Part shown: positions 35,566-44,802 of the stretch, piece by piece
How the letters are laid out: the number at the start of each line of letters is the position of its first letter
Position numbering within the stretch: the stretch's first letter is position 1
Source of the DNA: Halorussus sp. MSC15.2
GTDB taxonomy: Archaea > Halobacteriota > Halobacteria > Halobacteriales > Haladaptataceae
Assembly (NCBI RefSeq): GCF_010747475.1
Contig: NZ_VSLZ01000005.1
Location: 124,001 to 188,000, forward strand
Length of the DNA stretch: 64,000 bases
Direction: 5' to 3'
Made by a program: the position numbers and the translations under genes
The notes under the pieces: generated by a model
The model's input: only the letters and a program-made list of their open reading frames with translations
Told to the model about the DNA's origin: nothing
Database searches by the model: none

Positions 35566-36807
35566 TTAGACGCCGGTCGAGTACCGCAGAATCCCGGCGA
35601 CGCCGCCGAACGCGGACTGCAACTGCTCGCCCTTCTCGAAGTCGGTCGAGATGAACTTCGTCTCGGTGCCCCGCTGTTCGGCGATGGTCATTAGATACTC
35701 GATGGCGTCCTCGCGCTCCTGAACCTCGGCCTCGGCACCGTTCTCGCAGGTGTGGGTCGGCGTGTCCTCCCGGCGGTCGATGAACTCGAACTCCTCCTTG
35801 TCGCCGCAGTCGTAGACCACCACGTCTTTGCGGAGGTCCTCGGACAGCAGGAGACGGTCCACGGACCCCATCACGAGGTTCTGACGAGTCGGCTCGAACC
35901 CGTAGGTGGCCTTGTTGCCGTCGTGGAGTTGTTTGAAGAACTCCTCCATCTCGTTCTTGTCCTTCATCACCTCGGCGTCGGCGAGGGCGTCCTCGGCGCT
36001 GTCCACGAGGTCGTAGAGGCCCGACTCGTCGGTGTAAGCCACGTCGAACTTGCCGAGGACTTGGTCCTGAAGTTCGTGGTGGAGGTAGTCGCCGTCGAGG
36101 AACTCGTCTTTGGTCGGCGAGGGACCGCCGACGAGGACGCCGTCGAGTTCGCCCCGCTTGGGGACGAACAGGTCGTTGGCCATCTCGGCGACCTCCTGAT
36201 AGAAGTTGTCGATGGCTTCGAGGCGGAGGCGGGCGAAACGCTGGGCGGACTGACCACCTTTGCGCTGCTTGCCCGGCACCAGCGAGGAGGCCGACTTGAC
36301 GGGTTCGACGCGCTTGCCCTTCAGCCACCCGACGTTGGCCTCGCGCCGGTCGAGGACGATGAGACCGTAGAGACCCTTGTCGGCCAGCATGTGTTCCAGC
36401 GGTTCGGTCAGGAACGCCGAGTCGCAGTGATAGCGGAACGACTGGATGGGTTCGGGCGGGTCCTCCAGCACCTTCGTGACCATCTCGGTCCGACCGCCGC
36501 CGGAGTCGATGGCACCGCTGAAGATGACCAGTCCGTTGTCCGGCGGATAGACGTCGTAGTAGCGCAGGCGGTCCTTGATGGAAGTCAGCGCGTCCTGCAC
36601 GTTCGTCCGCGTCTGCTTCGACTTGATGTTAGAGGCTTCGCTGTGCTCCTGAGTGACGTGAGCGACCACGTCGCTGATTTGCTTGTCCGGCGGAATGTAG
36701 ATAGTAACGAGTTGAGTCCCGGACCCTTCGTAGTCCCTGAGGTCCTCGATGACCTTCTGGAACTCGTACTTTTTCCTGTCGGACTGCTCGCCTTCCTGCT
36801 CGCTCAT
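35566..36807 (-). CDS. prf1: Peptide chain release factor aRF1
   Basis: aRF1 recognises all three stop codons and triggers peptide release. All signature elements are present: NIKS at residues 60-63 (stop-codon recognition), YHCDSAF at 126-132 (the YxCxxxF motif) and GGQ at 184-186 in GKQRKGGQSAQRFARLR (peptidyl-tRNA hydrolysis). The C-terminal domain includes FGFEPTRQNLVMGSVDRLLL-type sequence and a CxxC-like zinc region (VVYDCGDKEEFEF, HTCENGAE). Length (413) is normal. It diverges from the MinD-like gene across a 195-base gap that holds a perfect 19-bp inverted repeat. Confidence 0.97.
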   Translation of the reverse strand: MSEQEGEQSDRKKYEFQKVIEDLRDYEGSGTQLVTIYIPPDKQISDVVAHVTQEHSEASNIKSKQTRTNVQDALTSIKDRLRYYDVYPPDNGLVIFSGAIDSGGGRTEMVTKVLEDPPEPIQSFRYHCDSAFLTEPLEHMLADKGLYGLIVLDRREANVGWLKGKRVEPVKSASSLVPGKQRKGGQSAQRFARLRLEAIDNFYQEVAEMANDLFVPKRGELDGVLVGGPSPTKDEFLDGDYLHHELQDQVLGKFDVAYTDESGLYDLVDSAEDALADAEVMKDKNEMEEFFKQLHDGNKATYGFEPTRQNLVMGSVDRLLLSEDLRKDVVVYDCGDKEEFEFIDRREDTPTHTCENGAEAEVQEREDAIEYLMTIAEQRGTETKFISTDFEKGEQLQSAFGGVAGILRYSTGV

Positions 36808-36856
36808 TACTTCGTTCTAGGCCCTCCAGAGGGTAAGTAACCTTTGACCTTACGGT

Positions 36857-36900
36857 CGCGCGCATGACGCTATCGCCCGGTCGATAGCGTCATGCGCGCG
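36857..36900. repeat. Perfect 19-bp inverted repeat in the prf1/minD divergent gap
   Basis: CGCGCGCATGACGCTATCG (36857-36875) is followed by a six-base loop CCCGGT and its exact reverse complement (36882-36900). The structure lies 50 bases upstream of prf1 and 103 bases upstream of minD, before the minD TATA box (TTTATATG, 36963-36970). It is far too long for chance at this site and could be a cruciform-forming operator or an unusual terminator. Confidence 0.8.
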
Positions 36901-37002
36901 GCAGACGATACCCCGGTTCGACCGGCGAACGCGCCCGGACGTGTCGCCTCCGACGGACTAAATTTATATGCGTGACACGGTTCGGTTGGGACAACGAGTA
37001 TC

Positions 37003-38733
37003 ATGTCCGGCACGGTATACGCGATAGCGAGCGGCAAAGGAGGTGTCGGCAAGACGACGACGGCCATCAATCTCGGCGCGATGCTGGCCGACCGGGACCA
37101 CTCGGTGGTCGTCGTGGACACCGACCTCGGGATGGCGAATCTCGCGGACTTCCTCGACTTCGAGATAGAGACGCCCACGCTCCACGAGGTGTTGGCGGGC
37201 GAGGCGGCCTTCGAGGACGCCATCTACCGAGCGCCCGGTGACATCGACGTGTTGCCGAGCGCGACGGACATCGAGGCGTTCGTCAAGTCCGACCCCGCCA
37301 ACCTAGAGGCGGTCGTCGCCGACCTCCGCGAGAAGTACGACTACGTCCTGCTCGACACCGGAGCGGGCGTGAGCTACGACACGCTCGTCCCGCTGGCGCT
37401 CGCGGACGCCGTGCTGCTGGTCGCCACGCCCGACGTGGCCTCGGTCCGGGACACGGCCAAGACAGGCGAACTCGCCGAGCGCGTCGAGAGCGAGGTCCGA
37501 GGCGCGGTCCTGACCCAGCGCAGTAGCGACATCCTCAACGCCGACGATGTGGAGGAGACCCTCGGGACGGACGTTCTTGCCGTCGTCCCGCAGGACGAAG
37601 CGGTCCCGATGGGCATCGACGCCGGGCGTCCGCTCGCCGCGTTCGCACCCAACGCGCCCGCCGGGCAGGCCTACCGCGAACTGGCGGCGGTGCTGACGGG
37701 CGACGCCGACCCCGACCCCGAACTGGACCTCGCCGACGAAGGCGACGGCGAGGACGACCACGAATCGGCCGACGAGGACGGCACGTCCGAACCGACCGAC
37801 GCGGACGACGAACTCGACGCAGACCCGTTCACCGGCGCGGAGTTAGCCGGAAACGTCCGCGACGCCATCGGCGAGGACGACGGGACGGAGAAACTCCTCG
37901 GCGGCGAACTGGCGAACGCGGCCGACGAGATTCGAGAGCAGACTGAGGCGGGGTCGGCGACGTCGCCGGACTCGGAGACCGAGCGCGGGAGGGAGACCCG
38001 CGCAGGCGAGAGCGGAGACGAGGACGCGAGCGCAGGCGAGGAGAACGACGGAGGCGGAACCGACAGCGCGAGCAAGGACGACCGCGCTGGCGAGGGCGGA
38101 AGCCGAGACGGAGACGCAAGCGGAGGCGAGGACGAGAGCGCGGCGTCGTTCGGCACGAACGAGGCCCGGAGCGTGGACGACCTCATCGACGAACACATCA
38201 GCGACGAGCGTCTCGCCGACTCGAACTCCCAGAGCGGAGACGCCGACCCGCTGGCACAGATGAGCGGCGACTCCTCGTCCGGCGGCGAGTCGGACACCGA
38301 CTTCCTCGACGAGGACGACGACCCGCTCGCGGCCGAGGAGAGCGACGACGCCGAGGACGAGGACGACCCCTTCGCCGCCGAGGACGACCCGCTGGCCGCG
38401 GGGTCGTCGGCCGACCGGGCGGAGTCACCGACCGCGGCGGACGCGTCCGAACCGAAGTCGAACGAGTCGGCGTCGGCCACCGCGACGCCTGAGGAACTGG
38501 ACGAGTCGGAATCCGGTCTCGGGGAGTCCGGCGGCCCGACGGCGGACGCGGTCCCGTTCGAGGAGAACGAACCTGCAGTCCCCGACGACCGCCGGGGCGA
38601 ACGCGAGACGGGCGAACCCCCGCAGGGAGACGGCGAGTCCGACGAACGTGTCTCGAAGGGAGATAGTTCCGAGGACGACGAATCGAAAGAGAGCGACGGC
38701 GTTCTGGGCCGTCTCGGGTCGCTGTTCAAGTAG
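37003..38733 (+). CDS. minD: MinD-like ATPase with long acidic C-terminal tail (MinD4-like)
   Basis: The N-terminal 240 residues are a MinD/ParA-type ATPase: deviant Walker A GKGGVGKTTTAINLG (about residues 10-24), VVVVDTDLGMANLADFL (switch I and Walker A' Asp) and DYVLLDTGAGVSYDTL (Walker B). Then about 330 residues of Asp/Glu/Ser-rich low-complexity sequence (repeats such as DDPLAAEESDD and DDPFAAEDDPLAAG) end in a short amphipathic helix, DGVLGRLGSLFK, that resembles a membrane-targeting sequence. This architecture resembles Haloferax MinD4, which oscillates and positions archaella and chemosensory arrays. Identity with MinD4 is inference. A good TATA box lies 33-40 bases upstream. Confidence 0.88.
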   Translation: MSGTVYAIASGKGGVGKTTTAINLGAMLADRDHSVVVVDTDLGMANLADFLDFEIETPTLHEVLAGEAAFEDAIYRAPGDIDVLPSATDIEAFVKSDPANLEAVVADLREKYDYVLLDTGAGVSYDTLVPLALADAVLLVATPDVASVRDTAKTGELAERVESEVRGAVLTQRSSDILNADDVEETLGTDVLAVVPQDEAVPMGIDAGRPLAAFAPNAPAGQAYRELAAVLTGDADPDPELDLADEGDGEDDHESADEDGTSEPTDADDELDADPFTGAELAGNVRDAIGEDDGTEKLLGGELANAADEIREQTEAGSATSPDSETERGRETRAGESGDEDASAGEENDGGGTDSASKDDRAGEGGSRDGDASGGEDESAASFGTNEARSVDDLIDEHISDERLADSNSQSGDADPLAQMSGDSSSGGESDTDFLDEDDDPLAAEESDDAEDEDDPFAAEDDPLAAGSSADRAESPTAADASEPKSNESASATATPEELDESESGLGESGGPTADAVPFEENEPAVPDDRRGERETGEPPQGDGESDERVSKGDSSEDDESKESDGVLGRLGSLFK

Positions 38734-38775
38734 CACCGCCAACTTCTAAGGAGCTTCGCGGTCGCACGTATCACC

Positions 38776-38910
38776 ATGGCAGACGATAGCTCGGTCTCGC
38801 TCTGGTGGGTCCTCCTGTTCGTGTTGCTGACGCTCGCAGTCGCCGCCGGGGCGGTCCTGTTCGTCGGCGGGAACCTCCTCGTCCCGCCGGAGTTCGTGGT
38901 GCCGGTCTGA
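38776..38910 (+). CDS. 44-residue single-pass membrane protein
   Basis: A short gene (MADDSSVSLWWVLLFVLLTL, then AVAAGAVLFVGGNLLVPPEF to the stop) encodes one strong transmembrane helix (residues about 9-31) with an acidic N terminus and a hydrophobic C-terminal tail. It starts 43 bases after the minD stop and ends exactly one base before the argS stop codon. The composition and position suggest a real gene in the same transcript as minD. No family is known to me; a membrane partner for the ATPase is speculative. Confidence 0.6.
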   Translation: MADDSSVSLWWVLLFVLLTLAVAAGAVLFVGGNLLVPPEFVVPV

Positions 38911-40683
38911 TTACATCGACCGGGGCGCGGCGACGCCCAGCACCTGCAGCGCGTTGCCGACCGCGTGCTTCGACGCCGCGACCAGTGCGAGGCGGGCGTC
39001 TCGCAGGTCGTCGTCCACGTCGTCGGCCAGCACCGGGCACTCGCGGTAGAACGTGTTGAACGTATCGGCGATTTCTCGGGTGTAGGTGGCGACTACGTGC
39101 GGTTCGAGGTCTTCCGCGGCCTCCTCGATGACCGCGGGGAAGCGCGCGACGACCGCCAGCAGTTCGCGCTCGGCCTCGGTCTCCAGCAGGGAGGCGTCGA
39201 AGCCCTCGGCGACCGGGGCGGTGCTAGCGGGGTCGATTCCGGCCTCTTCGAGAATCCCGCAACAGCGAGCGTGGACGTACTGGACGTAGGGCGCGCTCTG
39301 GGCCTCGAAGTCGAGCGCGCGGTCCCACTCGAAGGTGATGGCCTTCGTCGGTTGCTTGGAGACGATGTCGTACCGGACCGCGCCGATGCCGACCTGCTCG
39401 GCGATGCGCTCTACGTCCTCGTCGGTCAGGTCGTCGTCGCGGATGCGGTCGTCGAGTCGGGTCTCGACCTCCTCGCGGGCGCGGTCGATGGCCTCGTCGA
39501 GCAGGTCGTCGAGGTCGATTCCGGTGCCCGCGCGCGTGGACATCTTGCCCTCGGGGAGATTGACGTAGGAGTAGATGACCTGCCGGAGGTCGTCGGTGTC
39601 GTTGCCCAGCAGTTCGAGCGTCGCGTTCATCTGGCGGGCCTGTAGCTTGTGGTCCTCTCCGAGGACCGTCACGGCGCGGTCGTACTCGTCGAACTTCCAC
39701 TCGTGGTGGGCGAGGTCCCGGGTCGCGTAGAGCGTGGTGCCGTCCGACCGGAGGAACACGAAGTTCTTCTCGATGCCGAACTCCTCCAAGTCGAGTTGCC
39801 ACGCGTCTTCCTCGTAGACGGCCTCGTCGAGTTCCTTCAGGCGCGAGACCACGTCGTCGGCCGACCCGTCGCGGAGGAACCGGGTCTCCTTGACGAACTC
39901 GTCGAACTCGGCGGGCAGGCGGTCGAGCGTCTCGCGCATCCCGCCGAGGACGGTGTCCACGACCTCCTGCACGCGCTCGTAGGTCTCCTCGTCGCCGGAC
40001 TCCAGCCCCTGCATGATGGCCTGAATCTCGTCTTCGGCCTCCTCGACTTCGTCGGGGTCGCCCTCCTCCAAGAACTCGTTACCTATCCGGTAGTAGCGCA
40101 CGAGGTCGTAGTCGGCCTTGTCGCGCTCCGGGTCCGGCAGGTCGTCTTCCTCGAAGGTCTCGTAGGCCCACGTGAAGACGGCCATCTGGCGGCCCGCGTC
40201 GTTGACGTAGTAGTGGCGGTCCACGTCGTTGCCCGCGAACGCGAGGATGCGCGCCACGGCGTCGCCGACGATGGGGTTGCGCGCCCGCCCGACGTGGACC
40301 GGGCCGGTCGGGTTCGCGGAGGTGTGTTCGACCACGACCTCCTCGCCGGTCGGTTCGAGGCGGCCGAAGTCCTCGCGCTGGGCCGCCTCGGCGGTGCCCT
40401 CGTAGTAGGCGTCGCTCGGCGCGAAGTTGACGTACGGTCCCTGCGCGGCGGCGGCGGCGACGAGTTCTGACTCACTCGCGTCGATTGCGTCGGCGAGGTC
40501 GGCCGCGACCTTCGGCGGGGGTGCGCCGACTTCCCCGGCGAGTCGGAACGCCGCGCTGGAGGCCAGCACGGCGTCTACGCCCTCGGGCGGGTCCTCGACA
40601 CCGAGGTCGTCGGTCGGGAGGTCGAGCGTGTCGAGTGCGGAGGTCAGAAGCGCCTCCACGTCGTCCCGGAACTGGAGATACAT
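38911..40683 (-). CDS. argS: Arginyl-tRNA synthetase
   Basis: ArgS charges tRNA-Arg. The 590-residue class I synthetase starts [20 protein letters not shown]. It has the HIGH-equivalent region [20 protein letters not shown] (about residues 117-136) and a KMSKS-equivalent [13 protein letters not shown] near residue 380. The anticodon-binding DALR domain ([20 protein letters not shown] ... [13 protein letters not shown] ... [20 protein letters not shown]) completes it. The length is typical. The gene is convergent with, and directly abuts, the 44-residue membrane gene. Confidence 0.97.
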   Translation of the reverse strand: MYLQFRDDVEALLTSALDTLDLPTDDLGVEDPPEGVDAVLASSAAFRLAGEVGAPPPKVAADLADAIDASESELVAAAAAQGPYVNFAPSDAYYEGTAEAAQREDFGRLEPTGEEVVVEHTSANPTGPVHVGRARNPIVGDAVARILAFAGNDVDRHYYVNDAGRQMAVFTWAYETFEEDDLPDPERDKADYDLVRYYRIGNEFLEEGDPDEVEEAEDEIQAIMQGLESGDEETYERVQEVVDTVLGGMRETLDRLPAEFDEFVKETRFLRDGSADDVVSRLKELDEAVYEEDAWQLDLEEFGIEKNFVFLRSDGTTLYATRDLAHHEWKFDEYDRAVTVLGEDHKLQARQMNATLELLGNDTDDLRQVIYSYVNLPEGKMSTRAGTGIDLDDLLDEAIDRAREEVETRLDDRIRDDDLTDEDVERIAEQVGIGAVRYDIVSKQPTKAITFEWDRALDFEAQSAPYVQYVHARCCGILEEAGIDPASTAPVAEGFDASLLETEAERELLAVVARFPAVIEEAAEDLEPHVVATYTREIADTFNTFYRECPVLADDVDDDLRDARLALVAASKHAVGNALQVLGVAAPRSM

Positions 40684-40776
40684 GTTACTCGTTGGTTTTC
40701 GACCGGCGGATAAATGGGTTTCTGAAGCGTGACAGTCGGTCCGCGCGGTCGGCCGGTCGGCACTCCGTTCCGTTCG

Positions 40777-42864
40777 TTACTCTCCGACGCCCTTCCGGGG
40801 CATCCCGGTCTCTCGGACGGCCCACCGAAGCGCATCGGCGAACCGGAGCGGCGAGTCGTAGCCGTCGGCGGAGTCGGCCGCGAGCGCCCGCGAGAGGACC
40901 GCGTCGAGTTCGTCGGGTCGGTCGGGGTCGGTCGCGGAGCCTCCGAGTAGGCCGGCGGCAAGCACCGCGAGACGGTCGCCGTCGGCGGTCTCCGGGTCGT
41001 CGTTCGGTTCCGTCGGCCGAACGGGTGACTCGGCGCGGCGCGCGGCAGCGAGTCGCCAACCGCTGACTCGAACCTCCCCGTCCGACAGCCAGAGGGTTCC
41101 GGGGCCGAGTGCGCCGTGCGTGACGCCGGCGCGGTGAGCGCGGTGAACCGTCTCGGCCGCATCGGCGAGCGCGTGGGCGAGGTCGGCAGTCGGCAGGTCC
41201 TCGGCGCGGTCGGCGAGGGATGCGTCTGCTGGGTCGGTGGCGACCCACGGCGACGGTTCGGTACCCCACGTACGGACGGCGAGGACGCCCCGAACGTCGA
41301 GGTCTGCCCACTTTTCGACGGCCGCCTCGAAGGCGTCGTCCGCTATCGCGTCGGGGGTGACTCGCGTCAGCGCGACGCGGTCGCCCGCCGGGTTCCGGGC
41401 CTCGAAGACCTCTGCGGAGTCGGACCCGGCGAGGCGGTCGCCGAGTTCGAAGTCCGCGATTTCGGTCGGGGTCGCCGAGTCGCCGCGGGCGTCGTAGTCG
41501 GGGTCGCGACGGCGATACGCTCGCGCGAGGACCGCCGCACCGACGAGACCGCCGACCGCGAGAGCGACGGGCGAGGTGGCGGTCCGGTAAGCGTCGTAGA
41601 GCGGCGTCGAATCGGGCGACGAGAGGGCGTAGATGGTGCCCGACCCGGTGACGAAGTAGACCCCGTCGTCGGTGACCTGCGGCAACCACCGCGAGCGGCC
41701 GGGATGGTCGAACCGCCACCGGAGACGGCCGCGTTTCGCGTCCAGTCCGTAGACGGCCTCCGCCTCACTGTCTACGACGACTGTCCCGTCGGTGACGCCG
41801 ACGACGGACGCTCGGGCGTCCGCGTCCGTCGAGAAGCGCCATCGTCCGGTTCCGTCGGCGGTCGAGACAGCGTGGACGCCGCCGCGCGTACCGAAGTACG
41901 CGGTCCGGTCGTCGATTCGGGGCCAACCGACAACCGGGCCGCCCGCGTCGTATCGCCAGCGTTCGGTCCCGCCGGCGGTCGAAATCGCGCGGAGTCGCCG
42001 ACCGTCGCCGAGGTACGCCGTGTCCTCCAGAACGACCCCGGGAAACCCCCTCTCGTCCGCGTCGGCGTCGAATCGCCACCGGAGCGCCCCGTCGTCGCAG
42101 TCGAACCCGTACAGTCGCCCGGTCTCGTAGCCCCACGCGAGCACGACGTCGTCGGTCACGCCGGCGACCGAAAACCGCGGCGTACCGTCGGCAGAGCGGT
42201 CGGCGTGCCAGCGGACGCTCCCGTCCGTGGCGGAGAGCGCGTACAGATGACCGTGCGTCGTCCCGGCATAGAGGGTGTCACCGTCGAGGTGGGGGTTGAA
42301 CCAGAGCGAGTCGTCCGGTCGGAATCGCCATCGCTCGTGTCCGTCCGACGCCGCGACCGCCGCGATACCGTCTTCGTGAACGAAGACCGTCTCGGGAGTC
42401 ACGAGCGAGACGTCCACGTATCTCTCGGCGACGCCGCTCTCGCCAGCGTACCGCCACCGGGTGTGACCGTCTTCGGCGTCGAGCGCCTGGATTCCCGCCC
42501 TGCCTTCGGCGTAGACCACGCCCGTTCCGGGGTGTATCTCGACCGGATGGTCCGCACCGTCCCTCGCTATCCGGCGACGCCACCGCTCGCGTCCGTCGGT
42601 CGAGAATCCGCGCACGCCGGTCTCGGTCGTGAGGTAGACCGCGTCGTCGGCCGCCGACCCGCGAAGTAACGGCTCCTCGGTCTCGGTATCGACGGACCAC
42701 TCGACTTCGGGCGTCGGCGCGAACGGATGGTCGGGCACGGCGTCGGTCGCGTTCCCGAGAGAGACGTTGCCGAGACTCGCCCGACGGTCCGTGACGACCG
42801 ACGGCGCGACGCCTCCCGGACCGGCGACCGTGAGAAACTCCCGTCTACTCGGCGACCAGTTCAT
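40777..42864 (-). CDS. Tat-exported PQQ beta-propeller fused to a membrane helix and a pseudokinase
   Basis: The 695-residue protein begins MNWSPSRREFLTVAG, a twin-arginine motif (SRREFL, residues 6-11). Residues about 55-415 hold nine or so PQQ/WD-like propeller blades (for example HTRWRYA, HERWRFR, SVRWHAD, ALRWRFD, TERWRYD, TGRWRFS, RLRWRFD). One transmembrane helix follows (SPVALAVGGLVGAAVLARAY, 431-450). Residues about 470-690 resemble a protein kinase with every catalytic residue lost: Thr500 for the beta-3 Lys, HGALGPGT (582-590) for HxDxKPxN with Ala585, and VSGW for DFG. Propeller outside and pseudokinase inside suggest a sensor or scaffold. Confidence 0.8.
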   Translation of the reverse strand: MNWSPSRREFLTVAGPGGVAPSVVTDRRASLGNVSLGNATDAVPDHPFAPTPEVEWSVDTETEEPLLRGSAADDAVYLTTETGVRGFSTDGRERWRRRIARDGADHPVEIHPGTGVVYAEGRAGIQALDAEDGHTRWRYAGESGVAERYVDVSLVTPETVFVHEDGIAAVAASDGHERWRFRPDDSLWFNPHLDGDTLYAGTTHGHLYALSATDGSVRWHADRSADGTPRFSVAGVTDDVVLAWGYETGRLYGFDCDDGALRWRFDADADERGFPGVVLEDTAYLGDGRRLRAISTAGGTERWRYDAGGPVVGWPRIDDRTAYFGTRGGVHAVSTADGTGRWRFSTDADARASVVGVTDGTVVVDSEAEAVYGLDAKRGRLRWRFDHPGRSRWLPQVTDDGVYFVTGSGTIYALSSPDSTPLYDAYRTATSPVALAVGGLVGAAVLARAYRRRDPDYDARGDSATPTEIADFELGDRLAGSDSAEVFEARNPAGDRVALTRVTPDAIADDAFEAAVEKWADLDVRGVLAVRTWGTEPSPWVATDPADASLADRAEDLPTADLAHALADAAETVHRAHRAGVTHGALGPGTLWLSDGEVRVSGWRLAAARRAESPVRPTEPNDDPETADGDRLAVLAAGLLGGSATDPDRPDELDAVLSRALAADSADGYDSPLRFADALRWAVRETGMPRKGVGE

Positions 42865-43028
42865 GGTCTCGTTCGTTCAGTCGTCTCAGCGTTTCCACAT
42901 GTATCTTTCTCCGGACGCTACCTGCGGACCGTCAGGTCTCACGCCTCGGCGCGGCGTACTCGACCGTCACGCGGGAACCAAGGCGCAACGCGAACGCGGA
43001 AGCGGAGAAAGAGCGTCGGCCGAGGTCG

Positions 43029-44591
43029 TCAGTCGGCGTCCGAACCGAAGACCTTCGGCATCGTGACCGTCGTGTGCTGGGACAGGCCGTAGGCGGCCGC
43101 GATGAGTGCGAAGACGCCCGCGGCGAGCAGCGGCGGCGGCGAGACGCCGTAGCCGCTGGCGAGGAACAGGCCGGTCGCCACGGTCCCGCAGAGGACGGCG
43201 TACGGAATCTGGGTGTTCACGTGGTCCACGTGGTCGGCCCCGGCGAACATCGACGACAGCACCGTCGTGTCGCTGATGGGCGAGCAGTGGTCGCCGAACA
43301 GCGACCCGGTGAGAATCGCGCCGATAGCGCCCGGGAGCGGTGCGCCGAGGTTGAACGCGAGGGGCACGGCCACGGGGAACATGATGCCCATCGTCCCCCA
43401 CGAAGTGCCGATACTGAACGAGATGATGGCCGCGGCGAGGAAGACGACCGCGGGGAGGAGTTCGGCGGTGATGACGCCCTCCGCCACCGAGACGACGTAG
43501 GGACCGACGCCGAGCGCCTCGCTGACCGACCCGATGGTCCACGCCAGCGAGAGGACGGCGACCGGGAACATCACCATCTTGAACCCCTCGAAGATGGAGT
43601 CGCTGATGTCTTCGAGTTCGACGCGAGCGTGACCGACGAGGATGGCCAACAGGAGGGCGCAGGCCGAGAAGACGCCCCAGAGGATGGCGTCGGCCGTCGC
43701 GGCGTCCTTCAGCGCTTCGACCGGCGCGACGCCCGGCCATCCGCCGGAGGTGAGGAGTCCGAGACCCGTGACGGTCACGAGCGCGACGATGGGGGCCGCG
43801 AAGTACCACCAGCGCGAATCGACGTGGTCGGGCGTGACGATGTCCTCCTCGCGGGTCTCCAGCAGCGGGTCGGCGTCGTCGCGGAGGACCTTCCCCGTCT
43901 CCTTCGCGCGCTTCTCCGCGCGCTTCATCGGGCCGAAGTTCCACCCGGTGATGACGACGATGAACACGAGCGCCACCGCGAGCAGACTGTAGAATCTGAA
44001 CGGGATGCTCTGGAGGAACACCACGAACGCGCTCCGTTCGATGCCGAGCGCCGAGAACTGCTCCTTGATGAGGCCGACCTCGAAGCCGACCCACGTCGAG
44101 ACGACGGCGACGCTGACGACCGGCGAGGTGGTGGAGTCGAGCAGGTACGCGAGTTTCTCGCGGCTGATGTCGAACTTGTCGGTGATGGGCCGCATCACGG
44201 ACCCGGTAATCATCGTACTCGCGTACGAGTCCACGAAGATGAGCATCCCGAGGATGCTCGTCCCGAGTTCCGCCTGTCGGCGGGTCCGAATCCCCGAGAT
44301 GATGCGGTCTGCGAGGGCCTTCATGCCCCCGGAGAGGAATATCATCCCGAGCATCGCGCCCGAGAGGAACGTGAACAACAGGAGTTTGCTGTTGAACGAT
44401 GCGGTGATGTTGTCGATGACCAACTGGAGGGAGTGGGCCGCCCCGACGACCGGATTCCACCCCATCAGGATGGTCGCACCTATCCAGATGCCCGCGAACA
44501 GCGAGAGCAACACCTGTCTGCTCACCAGCGTCAGCACGATGGCGAGGAGTGCCGGGAGCAGACTGATGATACCGTACGTTTCAGATGCCAT
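43029..44591 (-). CDS. Na+/H+ antiporter, NhaC family
   Basis: The 520-residue protein (start ATG 44591, MASETYGIISLLPALLAIVL) has about 12 hydrophobic helices and NhaC-type motifs: FVDSYASTMITGSVMRPITD, KLAYLLDSTTSPVVSVAVVS and FSIGTSWGTMGIMFPVAVPL. The signature GSLFGDHCSPISDTTVLSSM is the strongest family marker. It exchanges Na+ for H+ across the membrane, relevant to high-salt physiology and to the ion gradient used by the ATP synthase. Substrates could also be organic acids (malate/lactate exchangers belong to the same family). Upstream an in-frame extension to 44876 exists but is not hydrophobic and is rejected. Confidence 0.9.
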   Translation of the reverse strand: MASETYGIISLLPALLAIVLTLVSRQVLLSLFAGIWIGATILMGWNPVVGAAHSLQLVIDNITASFNSKLLLFTFLSGAMLGMIFLSGGMKALADRIISGIRTRRQAELGTSILGMLIFVDSYASTMITGSVMRPITDKFDISREKLAYLLDSTTSPVVSVAVVSTWVGFEVGLIKEQFSALGIERSAFVVFLQSIPFRFYSLLAVALVFIVVITGWNFGPMKRAEKRAKETGKVLRDDADPLLETREEDIVTPDHVDSRWWYFAAPIVALVTVTGLGLLTSGGWPGVAPVEALKDAATADAILWGVFSACALLLAILVGHARVELEDISDSIFEGFKMVMFPVAVLSLAWTIGSVSEALGVGPYVVSVAEGVITAELLPAVVFLAAAIISFSIGTSWGTMGIMFPVAVPLAFNLGAPLPGAIGAILTGSLFGDHCSPISDTTVLSSMFAGADHVDHVNTQIPYAVLCGTVATGLFLASGYGVSPPPLLAAGVFALIAAAYGLSQHTTVTMPKVFGSDAD

Positions 44592-44802
44592 TACGGTCGG
44601 GGACTTTTTAGAGCGGTGGGTTAAATCTTGTCCAATTATCCGGGCAGAAATAGTGTTATCTATCCACCATTTTCGTGTTTTCTGTAGTATAGTTCTAGTT
44701 CGAGGTGGGCCGCAAGACGTTCGAATCGGTCCCGAAGAGATGCGACCCGGCGGGACCACCGGAGGGAAGAACGTTTTAGCCTCGGCCCACATCCCTCTCA
44801 CA

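Noticed and set aside
37740-38660. Tandem repeat array or CRISPR-like region in minD
   Set aside because: Asp/Glu/Ser-rich coding sequence with variable, in-frame repeats and no uniform spacers.
44705-44760. Possible tRNA (GTTCGAATC resembles a T-loop)
   Set aside because: No matching acceptor, D and anticodon stems could be drawn around it; chance match in an upstream region.
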